From assembly GCA_001282665.1 (NCBI GenBank), contig LN874947.1, positions 542,704 to 606,703 on the forward strand: a DNA stretch of 64,000 nucleotides, written 5' to 3'. Numbering within the stretch: position 1 is the first letter of the stretch; each line of letters opens with the position of its first letter. The position numbers and the translations under genes were made by a program. Shown piece by piece: positions 9,317 to 18,296 of this stretch. The DNA comes from Clostridiales bacterium mt11 (GTDB lineage Bacteria > Bacillota > Clostridia > Tissierellales > Tepidimicrobiaceae). Under the pieces are notes generated by a model. It searched no databases, was not told the origin of the DNA, and saw only the letters and a program-made list of their open reading frames with translations.

Positions 9317-9325
9317 ATTATATCA
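9317..9325 (-). promoter_or_regulatory. Extended -10 element upstream of ftsE
   Basis: Minus-strand TGATATAAT, an extended -10 (TGN plus TATAAT at 9317-9322), lies about 45 bases upstream of the ftsE start. I see no good -35 hexamer at 17 bases, so this would be an extended -10 promoter. Confidence 0.45.
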
Positions 9326-9449
9326 TAACTAATATATGATTCTATTTTAATTTCAAAAATCCTTTTTTTTATTGGTTTTTTTAATATCTATTTTAATTAT
9401 ATATTATAATATAAGTTAGGCAATAAATAAACAGTAAAGGGTGGTAAAA

Positions 9450-10034
9450 ATGGATAAAAAAGTTGTTCGACAAGATTTACTTGAAAAAAGGGCTAATCTT
9501 TCTTTAGATGATATATTAGAAAAATCCAGTGCCATTAAAGATATACTATTCGATTTAAATCAATACAAGGAATCTAATTTCATCTTCAGCTTTATTAGCT
9601 TTAAAGATGAAGTAAATACTCATGAAATAATCAAAGATTCTATTGCTGCAGGAAAAAAGGTAGGAGTCCCAATATCAGTTCCTAAAACGAAGGAATTGTT
9701 AGTCTCAGAGATATTTGACTTTGATAAAGAGCTTGAACTTGGCTACTATAATATATTGGCTCCAAAAGATGAATATATTAGAATAGTATCCCCTGATGAA
9801 GTAGACCTAGTATTGGTTCCGGGAGTAGCCTTTGATAAAAGGGGTTATAGAATTGGGTATGGCGGTGGATACTATGATAGGTTTTTTAATAAACTTAAAA
9901 AAGACGTGATTAAGATTGGATTATGCTATGAAATGCAAATTCTACCTCAAGTTCCTACTGGAATTTATGATATACCTGTAGATTATATCATCACCGAAAG
10001 CGGCTTAATCCGTTGCATTGACAAAAATAATTAA
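9450..10034 (+). CDS. 5-formyltetrahydrofolate cyclo-ligase
   Basis: ATP-dependent enzyme that converts 5-formyl-THF to 5,10-methenyl-THF, returning a stable folate to one-carbon metabolism. The 194-residue length is typical. The family signature near the C-terminus, VDLVLVPGVAFDKRGYRIGY followed by GGGYYDRF, carries the ATP and substrate loops. An in-frame GTG at 9441 exists, but AAAGGGTGG is spaced for the ATG at 9450. It appears to be transcribed alone or with the CofE-like gene; a separate -10 precedes the latter. Confidence 0.93.
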   Translation: MDKKVVRQDLLEKRANLSLDDILEKSSAIKDILFDLNQYKESNFIFSFISFKDEVNTHEIIKDSIAAGKKVGVPISVPKTKELLVSEIFDFDKELELGYYNILAPKDEYIRIVSPDEVDLVLVPGVAFDKRGYRIGYGGGYYDRFFNKLKKDVIKIGLCYEMQILPQVPTGIYDIPVDYIITESGLIRCIDKNN

Positions 10035-10061
10035 ACATCTCCTATTAATTTAGACTAAAAA

Positions 10062-10070
10062 TGGTATAAT
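10062..10070 (+). promoter_or_regulatory. Extended -10 promoter upstream of the CofE-like gene
   Basis: TGGTATAAT is an extended -10 element (TGN-TATAAT) about 45 bases upstream of the ATG at 10116. No convincing -35 is visible. Confidence 0.45.
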
Positions 10071-10115
10071 ATATAATGGCAATGCAAATTATTTTTTATT
10101 TTAGGAGGAATTTGA

Positions 10116-11303
10116 ATGGTAAGAACCGTAGGTACTACAGTAAGAGGCATAAGAGCTCCTATAGTTAAAGAAGGAGATGATGTAATTAATATTGTAGTAG
10201 ATTCTGTTTTAAATGCAGCGAAATATGAAAATTTTAAACTTAATGATAGAGATATAATTGGTATTACAGAATCTTTAGTAGCTAGATCACAAGGCAATTA
10301 TGCTTCTTCTGAAGATATTGCTAAAGATATAGATAGTAAATTTGATAGCGACTTAGGGGTAGTGTTTCCTATACTTAGCCGTAATAGATTTTCCATTATC
10401 TTAAAGGGTATAGCTTCAACGGGTAAGAAAATACATCTACTTCTCAACTACCCTTCTGATGAAGTAGGAAATCATTTGATGGATGTTGATAAGATGTATG
10501 AACTCGGCATCAATCCTTATACCGATGTTTTAACTGAAAAAGAATATAGAAAATTATTTGGCGAAAATGTTCCTCATCCATTTACTGGTATAGATTATGT
10601 AAGGACTTATAAAGATTTGGCTGTTGATAATAATATAGAGATACACTTATCCAATGACCCTAAAACCATTCTAGAATATACTAAAGATGTTTTAGTTGCA
10701 AATATTCACGATAGAAAAAGAACTAAGAAAATCCTAAAGGGAGCTGGTGCCAACAAAGTTTATGGTCTAGATGATTTGTTAAATGAACCTGTAAATAATA
10801 GTGGATACAATCCAGAATATGGTGTTCTCGGTTCAAACTTAGCCTCTGATACTGTGATTAAATTATTCCCAAGGGATTCTAAACATTATGTAGACGAGAT
10901 TCAAAAGAAAATAAAAGAGAATACTGGAAAAGATATAGAAGTAATGGTCTATGGAGATGGCGCTTTTAAAGATCCTGTAGGTAAGATTTGGGAGTTAGCT
11001 GATCCTATCGTTTCTCCAGGTTATACATCTGGTCTTGAAGGAACTCCTAATGAAATAAAATTAAAATACTTAGCAGATACCGAGCTAAAAGATTTAAAGG
11101 GAGAAGCTGCCACTCAAGCTATAAAACAAAAAATTAGCCACAAGGACAAAGATTTAATAGGACATGCAGAAGCATTAGGGACTACTCCAAGAAGGCTAAC
11201 AGACCTTTTAGGAAGTCTATGTGACTTAACTAGTGGTAGTGGAGATAAAGGAACTCCAATTGTACTTATACAAGGATATTTTGATAATTATGCTATAGAC
11301 TAA
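10116..11303 (+). CDS. CofE-like protein (coenzyme F420-0:L-glutamate ligase family)
   Basis: A 395-residue protein that looks like the long Firmicute members of the CofE family (PF01996 type), which in archaea and actinobacteria add glutamate to coenzyme F420. The N-terminal half carries ITESLVARSQGNYASSEDIA and the C-terminal half YGDGAFKDPVGKIWELADP, both family stretches as I recall them. The start follows AGGAGG. Anaerobic Firmicutes of this kind usually lack the rest of the F420 pathway and no other F420 gene is in the window, so the real acceptor is unknown. Its neighbours, a folate gene and an AI-2E-type permease, do not settle the role. Confidence 0.75.
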   Translation: MVRTVGTTVRGIRAPIVKEGDDVINIVVDSVLNAAKYENFKLNDRDIIGITESLVARSQGNYASSEDIAKDIDSKFDSDLGVVFPILSRNRFSIILKGIASTGKKIHLLLNYPSDEVGNHLMDVDKMYELGINPYTDVLTEKEYRKLFGENVPHPFTGIDYVRTYKDLAVDNNIEIHLSNDPKTILEYTKDVLVANIHDRKRTKKILKGAGANKVYGLDDLLNEPVNNSGYNPEYGVLGSNLASDTVIKLFPRDSKHYVDEIQKKIKENTGKDIEVMVYGDGAFKDPVGKIWELADPIVSPGYTSGLEGTPNEIKLKYLADTELKDLKGEAATQAIKQKISHKDKDLIGHAEALGTTPRRLTDLLGSLCDLTSGSGDKGTPIVLIQGYFDNYAID

Positions 11304-11313
11304 ATAGCATTTT

Positions 11314-11337
11314 AAGGGCAGATAGACATCTGCCCTT
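11314..11337. terminator. Bidirectional intrinsic terminator
   Basis: AAGGGCAGAT, a 4-base loop and ATCTGCCCTT (10 perfect pairs), followed on the plus strand by ATTTTATTTT. It closes the plus-strand CofE-like gene and touches the stop of the convergent permease gene. Confidence 0.85.
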
Positions 11338-12445
11338 ATTTTATTTTGTAATCAGAGGATATTCCTTTTTTTCTAAACTGCTTATCTATATATTTGCCCA
11401 ATAGGGTTCTTACTACTGCTGCTATTGGAACTGCAAATAACATTCCCCATACTCCAAAGAATCCTCCTCCTACGATGATTGAAAGTATAATCCAAAATGG
11501 CTTCAATCCCACCTGTATTCCCAATATTTTAGGTCCTAAATAGAGTCCATCAAATTGTTGTAATAGAAATATGAATATGGTAACCCATAATGCTTTAAAA
11601 GGACTGTAGAAAAGGGTTATTACAGCTGCTGGAATCATTCCAATAAAAGGCCCAAAGTATGGAATCATGTTGGTAATTCCCACTATTAAACTAATAAGCA
11701 GAGCATATCTTACTCTCATTATTACACAGCCAATAAAACATAGTATCCCAATTATTAAGGAATCCAACAATTTTCCTACGAAGAAACTGGAAAAAGCATT
11801 TTTAATTTCCCTAAACACTTCTATAATGGATTTAGCTCTCTTTGGAGGAAAAATTGCATAGGTTAATTTGTTTAGATTATTAAAAAAGTATTCCTTATCC
11901 TTAAGTATATATACGGATATTATAGAACCTAATATAAAGTTAATTAGATTGGAAGTTACTAATATTATCTGATTTACGGTTTTATTTAAAATTGGACTTA
12001 TGCTTTGACCTAACTTTGCAAAAAAATCTTCTATGACGGTCTTAATATAATCAAGGATTCCATATTTATCTATATCCTTTAAATAGGCTGGAGTTTTTGA
12101 TAGCCATTTTTGAGTTTCTCTCGTATAATATGGAATCTCCTTAGCTAAATTTTTAATACTTTCTATAACTCTAGGAGTAATTATTGTAAAAAATAATACT
12201 ATAGTTCCGTAGAAGATTATATAGACTATTAAAATATTTATCCAACGCTTTAATTTAAAATGTTTCTCCAAAACGTTTAATAGGGTATTTAAGAAAAAAG
12301 CAATTAAAAAAGCCCAAATAAAAGGTTTCATAATCTTTCCTATTGTATCCATAAAATCAGGGCTATCTATTACTTTCCAAATTAAAAATGAAAGAATGAG
12401 TACGATAAAAAACTTAAAATAGCTAAATTTTTTCTCTATTTCCAT
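11336..12445 (-). CDS. AI-2E family transporter (YtvI/PerM-type permease)
   Basis: A 369-residue polytopic membrane protein of the AI-2E/UPF0118 family (PF01594). It has two N-terminal membrane helices, a soluble loop at about 95-160, and a C-terminal membrane bundle with the family stretches IVGITNMIPYFGPFIGMIPA and GLYLGPKILGIQVGLKPFWI. Some members export autoinducer-2 and others act as sodium/proton antiporters or generic exporters, so the substrate cannot be deduced. It is a single gene with its own terminator. Confidence 0.9.
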   Translation of the reverse strand: MEIEKKFSYFKFFIVLILSFLIWKVIDSPDFMDTIGKIMKPFIWAFLIAFFLNTLLNVLEKHFKLKRWINILIVYIIFYGTIVLFFTIITPRVIESIKNLAKEIPYYTRETQKWLSKTPAYLKDIDKYGILDYIKTVIEDFFAKLGQSISPILNKTVNQIILVTSNLINFILGSIISVYILKDKEYFFNNLNKLTYAIFPPKRAKSIIEVFREIKNAFSSFFVGKLLDSLIIGILCFIGCVIMRVRYALLISLIVGITNMIPYFGPFIGMIPAAVITLFYSPFKALWVTIFIFLLQQFDGLYLGPKILGIQVGLKPFWIILSIIVGGGFFGVWGMLFAVPIAAVVRTLLGKYIDKQFRKKGISSDYKIK

Positions 12446-12525
12446 TACCTCCTCAAACGTGCCTAATTTAGTTTATTTTATCATGTTTTAAGCCAATTTT
12501 AAAGGTTGATTTAGGATAGTTAAAA

Positions 12526-12556
12526 GAAACCTCTCTACTAAAAATAGAAAGGTTTC
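12526..12556 (-). terminator. Intrinsic terminator of the Lon-like protease gene
   Basis: An inverted repeat of 12 bases with one mismatch (arms 12526-12537 and 12545-12556) is followed on the minus strand by TTTT. It lies just downstream of the stop at 12562. Confidence 0.65.
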
Positions 12557-12561
12557 CTCCT

Positions 12562-14946
12562 TTATTCATGTTCCTTACTCAATTTAGAATAATATTCTAA
12601 CTTTTTCTGAACAAGGTAATTTATACTTCCTCTTTCAAACTCACCTCGCTGATTTAATTTTCCTGCTTTTACTCCTGTTAATATTTCTATGCCTTCATCT
12701 ACAGTTTTTACGGCATATATATTAAACTTTCCAGCTTTAACTGCATCTATTACTTCATCTTCTAACATCAAATTTGAAATATTCGTATAAGGAATTATAA
12801 CCCCTTCTCTTCCTGTTAATCCTTTTGTCTTACAAACCTTATAAAAGCCTTCAATCTTTTCATTAACCCCTCCTATAGGTTGAATTATACCCTTTTGATT
12901 TACAGAGCCAGTTACTGCAATAGACTGCTTAATGGGTTTATCTGATAGACTAGACAATATTGCATATAATTCAGTACTAGAAGCACTATCTCCATCTACT
13001 TCACTATAGGATTGCTCAAAGGCTATACTAGCAGTCAAAGATAATGGGATATTCTTAGCATATTTCTCTCCTAAATAACCGCTAAGTATCAAAACTCCTT
13101 TATCATATATATTACCAGATTGTTCTACTTCCCTTTCTATATTGATTATACCCTCTTTTCCCACATAGGTACTGACAGTTATCTTACTAGGTCTACCAAA
13201 TAGATATTGTCCTGAATCGATTACAGAAAGTCCGTTGATTTCCCCTACCTTTTCCCCCTCTGTATCTATTAACACAATGCCATCTTCAATTAATTCCATC
13301 AATTTTTCTTCATAGGTATTGTTTCTATAGTTTTTCTTAAATACTGCCATTTCTACATCGGATTTAGTTATTATATCTTTATTTCTCTTAGTCGACCATT
13401 CATCGGATTCATACAATATTTCCACCAATTCATTAAATCTTGCCGTAAGTTTTCTTTGATGTTCCGCTATGCGACTGCTCCGCTCTATAATCGCAGCTAA
13501 AGCCGTTTTATCAAAGGGCTTTAAGTCTTGTTCATTACATTGGTATGCTACAAAGGAGCCAATCTTTTTTATATTTTCTTCAGTTCTATCCATTTCAATA
13601 TCAAAATCTGCCCTTATTTTAAATATCTTCTTAAAATCCTCATCATAGTAGTATAATAGTTGATATATTAGATAATCTCCAATTATAATTACCTTCACAT
13701 TTAGCGGTATTGGTTCAGGACGTAGAGTTTCTGATATTATATTTAACCCTGTTATGTTTTCAATTTTTATTTCTTCCGTAGTTATTGCTCTTTTTAATCC
13801 TTCCCAAGCTGAACTGCTCTTTAAAATATCCTTTGCTTGTATTATTATATAACCACCGTTAGCCTCATGTAGAGAACCTGATCTAATCTTAGTATGATCA
13901 GTTTTTAACCCTCCTAATTCATTTATATATTCAATCTTACCAAATAAATTATAGTAGGTAGGATTCATCTCCCTAATAACAGGAGCCCCAGATTTATCTT
14001 CATTGTCTATGAATAGATTCACTTCATACCTTTTCATGAAGTCTTCCTTTTTATCTCCAATCAGAAACAAATTTTCAAGGTGTTTTTTATCATCTTCATC
14101 TATGAACATTTCATAGTTTTTTACAATATCAACTTTCATATCTTTAAGATATTCACATATGCTGTGATTGCCTTTGTGTTTTTTCATTAACAAATTCATA
14201 TGACTAGATAACACTTCTAGAACGCTGTTTTCCTTTAACTTTCCTATTTCTTCTTTTAAATCCTTTTCTAATTCCTTAACCCTTTTTACATAATCAAATG
14301 CCTTCTGACTCAACTCATTAGATGACTCCAATAAGCTTTCTATTTCTTCTTCTGACAACTCACTAAGTTCATCGTCTGTCATAGGTCTACCATCTTTTAA
14401 TGGTATGCTTAATATACCTTTTTCTGTCTGCTTAAAGACAAAATTATAATCTTTTGCCAAATTATTTAGCTCATCTAATATTTCCTGTGCCATATCTTGG
14501 TGGGTAGTATATATCAAGTTTTTACTATTTTCATAGTCCTTAGACGTTAAAGCTTTGGGAATTTCCAATTCAATATCCTTTATAACCTTTTCGACATCCT
14601 TTTTAAATATTTTGCCTTGACCACTCTCCATACCAATAGCCTTTGGAGATTTAGGCTCCCTAAAGTTATAAACATAGCACCAATCCCTTGGTAATTCCTT
14701 CTTATCGGCAAATTCTTTACAAGCTAAATACGAATAGCTATTTCTACCTGTTCCTGTCAATCCAGATACAAATATATTGTATCCTTTTTTTGTGATGGAA
14801 AGTCCATACTTCAATGTCTCCATTGCCCTTTCCTGTCCTATTAACTCTCTAGCTGCTGGCAATTTTTCAGTGGTCTCATACTCGAATATATTAGGATCAC
14901 ATTTTTCCTTTAGCCTTTCTAAAGGAACTAAATAATTCTCTATCAT
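12562..14946 (-). CDS. Lon-like ATP-dependent protease (COG1067 type)
   Basis: A 794-residue AAA+ protease of the type whose ATPase domain is split by a long coiled-coil insertion. Walker A is degenerate-looking but present as GLTGTGRN after ELIGQERAMETL. A helical insert covers roughly 120-270. The C-terminal Lon (S16) protease domain has the catalytic serine at S654 (in DGDSASST) and lysine at K697 (in NEKIEG), 43 residues apart as in classical Lon. The frame is open 36 bases further upstream, but GGAGGTG is placed for the ATG at 14946. It is likely a soluble quality-control or regulatory protease; substrates are unknown. It is transcribed alone. Confidence 0.9.
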   Translation of the reverse strand: MIENYLVPLERLKEKCDPNIFEYETTEKLPAARELIGQERAMETLKYGLSITKKGYNIFVSGLTGTGRNSYSYLACKEFADKKELPRDWCYVYNFREPKSPKAIGMESGQGKIFKKDVEKVIKDIELEIPKALTSKDYENSKNLIYTTHQDMAQEILDELNNLAKDYNFVFKQTEKGILSIPLKDGRPMTDDELSELSEEEIESLLESSNELSQKAFDYVKRVKELEKDLKEEIGKLKENSVLEVLSSHMNLLMKKHKGNHSICEYLKDMKVDIVKNYEMFIDEDDKKHLENLFLIGDKKEDFMKRYEVNLFIDNEDKSGAPVIREMNPTYYNLFGKIEYINELGGLKTDHTKIRSGSLHEANGGYIIIQAKDILKSSSAWEGLKRAITTEEIKIENITGLNIISETLRPEPIPLNVKVIIIGDYLIYQLLYYYDEDFKKIFKIRADFDIEMDRTEENIKKIGSFVAYQCNEQDLKPFDKTALAAIIERSSRIAEHQRKLTARFNELVEILYESDEWSTKRNKDIITKSDVEMAVFKKNYRNNTYEEKLMELIEDGIVLIDTEGEKVGEINGLSVIDSGQYLFGRPSKITVSTYVGKEGIINIEREVEQSGNIYDKGVLILSGYLGEKYAKNIPLSLTASIAFEQSYSEVDGDSASSTELYAILSSLSDKPIKQSIAVTGSVNQKGIIQPIGGVNEKIEGFYKVCKTKGLTGREGVIIPYTNISNLMLEDEVIDAVKAGKFNIYAVKTVDEGIEILTGVKAGKLNQRGEFERGSINYLVQKKLEYYSKLSKEHE

Positions 14947-15058
14947 ATATGCCACCTCCATAGGTACGATATAGATATCCAAATTAAGGATTTTTATTGT
15001 ACTCTTTTATATTATTAAATATACCCTTAATATATTCTAGTGTTTACATATATGCCAC

Positions 15059-15832
15059 TTATTTTAAAATACCAGCCGCTATTTTAATCATTTTTTGATG
15101 TTCACTGTCGGCTTTACCATCCATATGTCTTGTGCTCCCTACAAAATGTATATCAAAATGACCATCCATTCCATTTCCTTTTACATAGTCAAAATTTGTA
15201 CCTGCTCCATATCCTCCAGATCTCCATTTTGTATAAGCTCCTCCTGCGGCTCCTTCATTTCCTGCATGAGGCATTGCAGTTATACTACAAGCAATCTTTC
15301 TGCCTTTATACTCGACAATAGCTGGTCTTCTCACCCAACTAAATCCTCCCCAGATTTCTTTCATAATATCGGTATCTTTTAAAGTCAAGGTTTCACAATC
15401 TGCGTGATTTGATCCCACTGTTCTTTTTACCATAAAGGATTTTCCAGTGTAAAAATCGGTAGCTTTAAATTCTGCACCTCTTGGAATCAACTGTTCTACT
15501 TCATCAAACCAATTTAAGTACTCCCCATATACTTGTGTTTTTTGGGGCTCTGCCTTCTTATCAGTAGATATCTTTTCTCTACTGGTTATTCCTCTTGAAG
15601 CGGAAGGCTTTTTATCCTTTTTAGGAATCTCCAATACTTGTCCAGGATAAATAATTGTTTTTCCATTGGCTTTATTCTCTTCTAACAAGCTCTCTAAAGT
15701 TATGCCATGTTTCTCACTTATCCTCCAAAATGAATCACCTGGTTTAACCTTATATGATTGAGCAGCAGATGTTGTACTCATACCCACCATAATAGTTAAA
15801 ACTCCTAAAGTCGTCTTTTTTAAATTTATCAT
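15059..15832 (-). CDS. Exported LysM protein with uncharacterised C-terminal domain
   Basis: A 257-residue secreted cell-wall protein. A signal peptide covers about residues 1-24, a single LysM peptidoglycan-binding domain about 26-70 (YKVKPGDSFWRISEKHGITL ... IYPGQVLEIP), then a polar K/S/T linker. A globular C-terminal domain of about 150 residues has conserved-looking polar motifs NHADCETLT, MPHAGNEGAAGG and DIHFVGSTRHMDG. The clustered His/Asp/Cys residues suggest a catalytic or metal site, but I cannot name the family with confidence. It is monocistronic with terminators on both sides. Confidence 0.8.
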   Translation of the reverse strand: MINLKKTTLGVLTIMVGMSTTSAAQSYKVKPGDSFWRISEKHGITLESLLEENKANGKTIIYPGQVLEIPKKDKKPSASRGITSREKISTDKKAEPQKTQVYGEYLNWFDEVEQLIPRGAEFKATDFYTGKSFMVKRTVGSNHADCETLTLKDTDIMKEIWGGFSWVRRPAIVEYKGRKIACSITAMPHAGNEGAAGGAYTKWRSGGYGAGTNFDYVKGNGMDGHFDIHFVGSTRHMDGKADSEHQKMIKIAAGILK

Positions 15833-15854
15833 TTGTATCTCCCCCTTAAAGATT

Positions 15855-15883
15855 AAAAAAAATATAGACTTAAAAGTCTATAT
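15855..15883 (-). terminator. Intrinsic terminator upstream of the LysM gene
   Basis: Arms 15862-15871 and 15874-15883 pair perfectly and are followed on the minus strand by seven to eight T. It lies between the PrcB-like gene and the LysM gene, either as a second terminator of the former or as an attenuator in the LysM leader. Confidence 0.6.
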
Positions 15884-15954
15884 ATATGTTTTCTACATAA
15901 ATTAAAAATCTCCTTTAGGTACTTCTTGGCATCGAAACCTGATTTTGAATAAAT

Positions 15955-15978
15955 AGAGAGAAGAAAAATCTTCTCTCT
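15955..15978 (-). terminator. Intrinsic terminator of the PrcB-like gene
   Basis: AGAGAGAAGA and TCTTCTCTCT (10 perfect pairs, 4-base loop) lie immediately after the stop at 15984, followed by ATTTATT on the minus strand. Confidence 0.7.
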
Positions 15979-15983
15979 TAAAA

Positions 15984-16430
15984 TTATTCCTCATATTCTA
16001 CTTCTAGACTTATGCTTTCTGGCATCTTTTCTAAATTTGTCTTTACAATGGCAAAAGGATAAGTGAAACCTTGAGTTACAATGTCATTCGGATCTGGATC
16101 TTTAAATTTAGCATAGACTATCAAATTATAATCATCTTTAGCTTTTTTTTCTTTGACTATTCTATCTACTTCTACGGCATACCCACCCGTTTTTTTCTCG
16201 CCTCGAGTTACTAATACATATATCTCTTCATTTAATTTACAACCTATTGCTCTCTCTTCTGTTAAATATTTGGGAAGTATCTCTTTTATCTTTTCTGGGA
16301 TTTCAGATGATTCAACAATTTTGTATTTCACCTTTTTATCACCCTTATCTAAATAATTTGGAGTAAAAATGATAGCTAATACTATGATAATAATTATGCC
16401 TATGGCTATATAGCTCTTTTTCAATTTCAT
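15984..16430 (-). CDS. Membrane-anchored PrcB C-terminal-domain protein
   Basis: A 148-residue protein with one N-terminal hydrophobic segment (about 5-25) and an outside domain. The stretch VLVTRGEKKTGGYAVEVDRI at about 80-100, followed by a strand pattern and TQGFTYPFAIVK, matches the PrcB_C domain (PF14343 type) named for the dentilisin complex subunit PrcB of Treponema. Those domains are thought to assist extracellular proteases, but no protease is adjacent here. The gene is flanked by terminators on its downstream side and stands alone. Confidence 0.75.
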   Translation of the reverse strand: MKLKKSYIAIGIIIIIVLAIIFTPNYLDKGDKKVKYKIVESSEIPEKIKEILPKYLTEERAIGCKLNEEIYVLVTRGEKKTGGYAVEVDRIVKEKKAKDDYNLIVYAKFKDPDPNDIVTQGFTYPFAIVKTNLEKMPESISLEVEYEE

Positions 16431-16490
16431 CCCCCCAAACCTACAATCTTATAATATATTATTCTAGGGGATTTAAGTTTATGTACAAAA

Positions 16491-16516
16491 ATAGCACCAA
16501 AATGCTCTGGTGCTAT
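16491..16516 (-). terminator. Intrinsic terminator of the transketolase end of the long operon
   Basis: ATAGCACCA and TGGTGCTAT (9 perfect pairs) are followed on the minus strand by TTTTTG. It is the first clear terminator after the promoter at 28.5 kb, so it may close a unit of about 12 kb. Confidence 0.75.
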
Positions 16517-16536
16517 ATAATATATTCAATAATCTA

Positions 16537-17472
16537 CTATTTTGATAATATCTTTTTCGCCTTATCTACTATATTTTCTACATTTAATCCATATTTTTGT
16601 AGTAGTTCATTTCCATCTCCCGATTCTCCAAAGGTATCCATAGTACCTATTCTTTCTACATAAGTAGGTCTATTTTCAGATACTACTTCTGCTACAGCAC
16701 TGCCTAAGCCTCCAATTATATTATGCTCCTCTACTGTAACTATTCCCTTAGTTTCATTAGCTGCTTTGATTATCATATCCTTATCTATTGGTTTAATAGA
16801 AGCCATATTGATAACTCTCGCGGATATACCTTCTTTTGATAGCTCTTCAGCTGCTAATAGAGCCTTTTCTACCATAACCCCTGTAGCTATTATAGTTACA
16901 TCTTTACCCTCTTTAAGCTCTACTCCTTTACCTATTTCAAATTTGTAGCTGTCGTCAAATATAACAGGCACTTTAGACCTTCCTAATCTAATATACACTG
17001 GTCCATTATATTCTGCTGCCTTGTATATACACTGTTTTGTTTCTACTGCATCAGCAGGGTTTAATACTACCATATTTGGCAATGATCTCATCAAACTTAA
17101 GTCCTCAAGAGCTTGATGGGTAGCACCATCTTCCCCTACCATCAATCCAGCATGAGTAGCTGCTATTTTTACATTTAACTTCGGATAACATACCGAATTT
17201 CTTATTATTTCGAAAGCCCTTCCTGTAGCAAATACAGCAAAAGTACTTGCAAAAGGAACTTTTCCAGCTGTTGATAATCCAGCTGCTGTAGCTATTAAAC
17301 TTTGCTCTGCTATTCCAACATTAAAAAATCTCTCTGGATAGGCATTTTTAAAAACGCTAGTCTTTGTAGAACCTGACAGATCCGCATCTAATACTACAAT
17401 ATCCTCGTTTAATCCTCCTAATTCCTTTAAAGCCTCACCATAAGCATCTCTTGTCGCTATCATGTTAGTCAT
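16537..17472 (-). CDS. Transketolase, C-terminal subunit
   Basis: The pyrimidine-binding and C-terminal domains of a split transketolase, 311 residues. Together with the upstream gene it moves two-carbon ketol units between sugar phosphates in the non-oxidative pentose phosphate pathway, using thiamine diphosphate. Family marks include VLDADLSGSTKTS near residue 25, FNVGIAEQSLIATAAGLSTA with the catalytic glutamate, and ATHAGLMVGEDGATHQ. The start overlaps the N-subunit stop by a few bases, so the two are translationally coupled and presumably form a heterotetramer. Confidence 0.95.
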   Translation of the reverse strand: MTNMIATRDAYGEALKELGGLNEDIVVLDADLSGSTKTSVFKNAYPERFFNVGIAEQSLIATAAGLSTAGKVPFASTFAVFATGRAFEIIRNSVCYPKLNVKIAATHAGLMVGEDGATHQALEDLSLMRSLPNMVVLNPADAVETKQCIYKAAEYNGPVYIRLGRSKVPVIFDDSYKFEIGKGVELKEGKDVTIIATGVMVEKALLAAEELSKEGISARVINMASIKPIDKDMIIKAANETKGIVTVEEHNIIGGLGSAVAEVVSENRPTYVERIGTMDTFGESGDGNELLQKYGLNVENIVDKAKKILSK

Positions 17473-18286
17473 CTAAACCACCTCCTAGTTCATCTATAGC
17501 TTTTTTAGTTTCTTCTTCTGAAGGTGCTTTACCATGCCAGCCTACTTGGTCTTCCATGAAAGATACACCTTTGCCTTTTTTTGTTTTAGCAATAATCATA
17601 GTTGGCTTTCCTTTAGTATTTTTAGCCTCATCTATTGCTTTTAATATTTGTTCAAAAGAATGTCCATCTATATTTATTACATGCCATCCGAAAGACTTAA
17701 ACTTATCGTCTATAGGTTCAATATTCATTACTTCCTCATTAGGTCCATCTATTTGTAATCCATTATGGTCTAAAAATACGGTAAGATTGTCTAATTTATA
17801 GTGAGCTGCAAGCATTGCTGCTTCCCATATTATTCCTTCTTGCGATTCACCATCTCCAACAAGTGCATAGACTCTATAGTCCTTTTTATCAAGTTTTCCT
17901 GCTAATGCCATTCCATTAGCTGCTGCCAATCCTTGACCTAAGGAACCAGTAGTCATATCCACCCCTGGAGTTCCTTTCATATCTGGATGGCCTTGTAGCA
18001 TAGAATCTATTTTTCTTAGGTGATTTAATTCTTCTTTAGGGAAATATCCTCTTTCTGCTAGAGCTGAATAAAGGACTGGAGCGCCATGCCCTTTAGATAA
18101 TACAAATCTATCTCTATCTTCCCAATGAGGGTTTTTAGGGTCTATATTCATTTCCTTAAAGTAAAGAGCCGTTACTATTTCACAAGCCGATAAAGAACCA
18201 CCTGGATGACCAGATTTGGATTCATTTAGCATATTAATTATATTTATTCTCATCTTATTTGCAATATTTTCTAAATCCTTATACAT
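17465..18286 (-). CDS. Transketolase, N-terminal subunit
   Basis: The thiamine-diphosphate-binding half of a split transketolase, 273 residues. The cofactor motif starts at GDGESQEG and ends with the Asn-containing FLDHNGLQIDG; substrate-contact histidines occur in SKSGHPGGSLS and SKGHGAPVLYSAL. Split transketolases are common in Firmicutes and archaea. The gene is 10 bases downstream of the YitT gene, so it appears attached to the end of the surface polysaccharide unit, possibly without a functional link. Confidence 0.95.
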   Translation of the reverse strand: MYKDLENIANKMRINIINMLNESKSGHPGGSLSACEIVTALYFKEMNIDPKNPHWEDRDRFVLSKGHGAPVLYSALAERGYFPKEELNHLRKIDSMLQGHPDMKGTPGVDMTTGSLGQGLAAANGMALAGKLDKKDYRVYALVGDGESQEGIIWEAAMLAAHYKLDNLTVFLDHNGLQIDGPNEEVMNIEPIDDKFKSFGWHVINIDGHSFEQILKAIDEAKNTKGKPTMIIAKTKKGKGVSFMEDQVGWHGKAPSEEETKKAIDELGGGLDD

Positions 18287-18296
18287 ATTATCCCTC

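Noticed and set aside
10116..11303. Evidence for coenzyme F420 metabolism
   Set aside because: One CofE-like gene alone is not enough; no other F420 gene is present.
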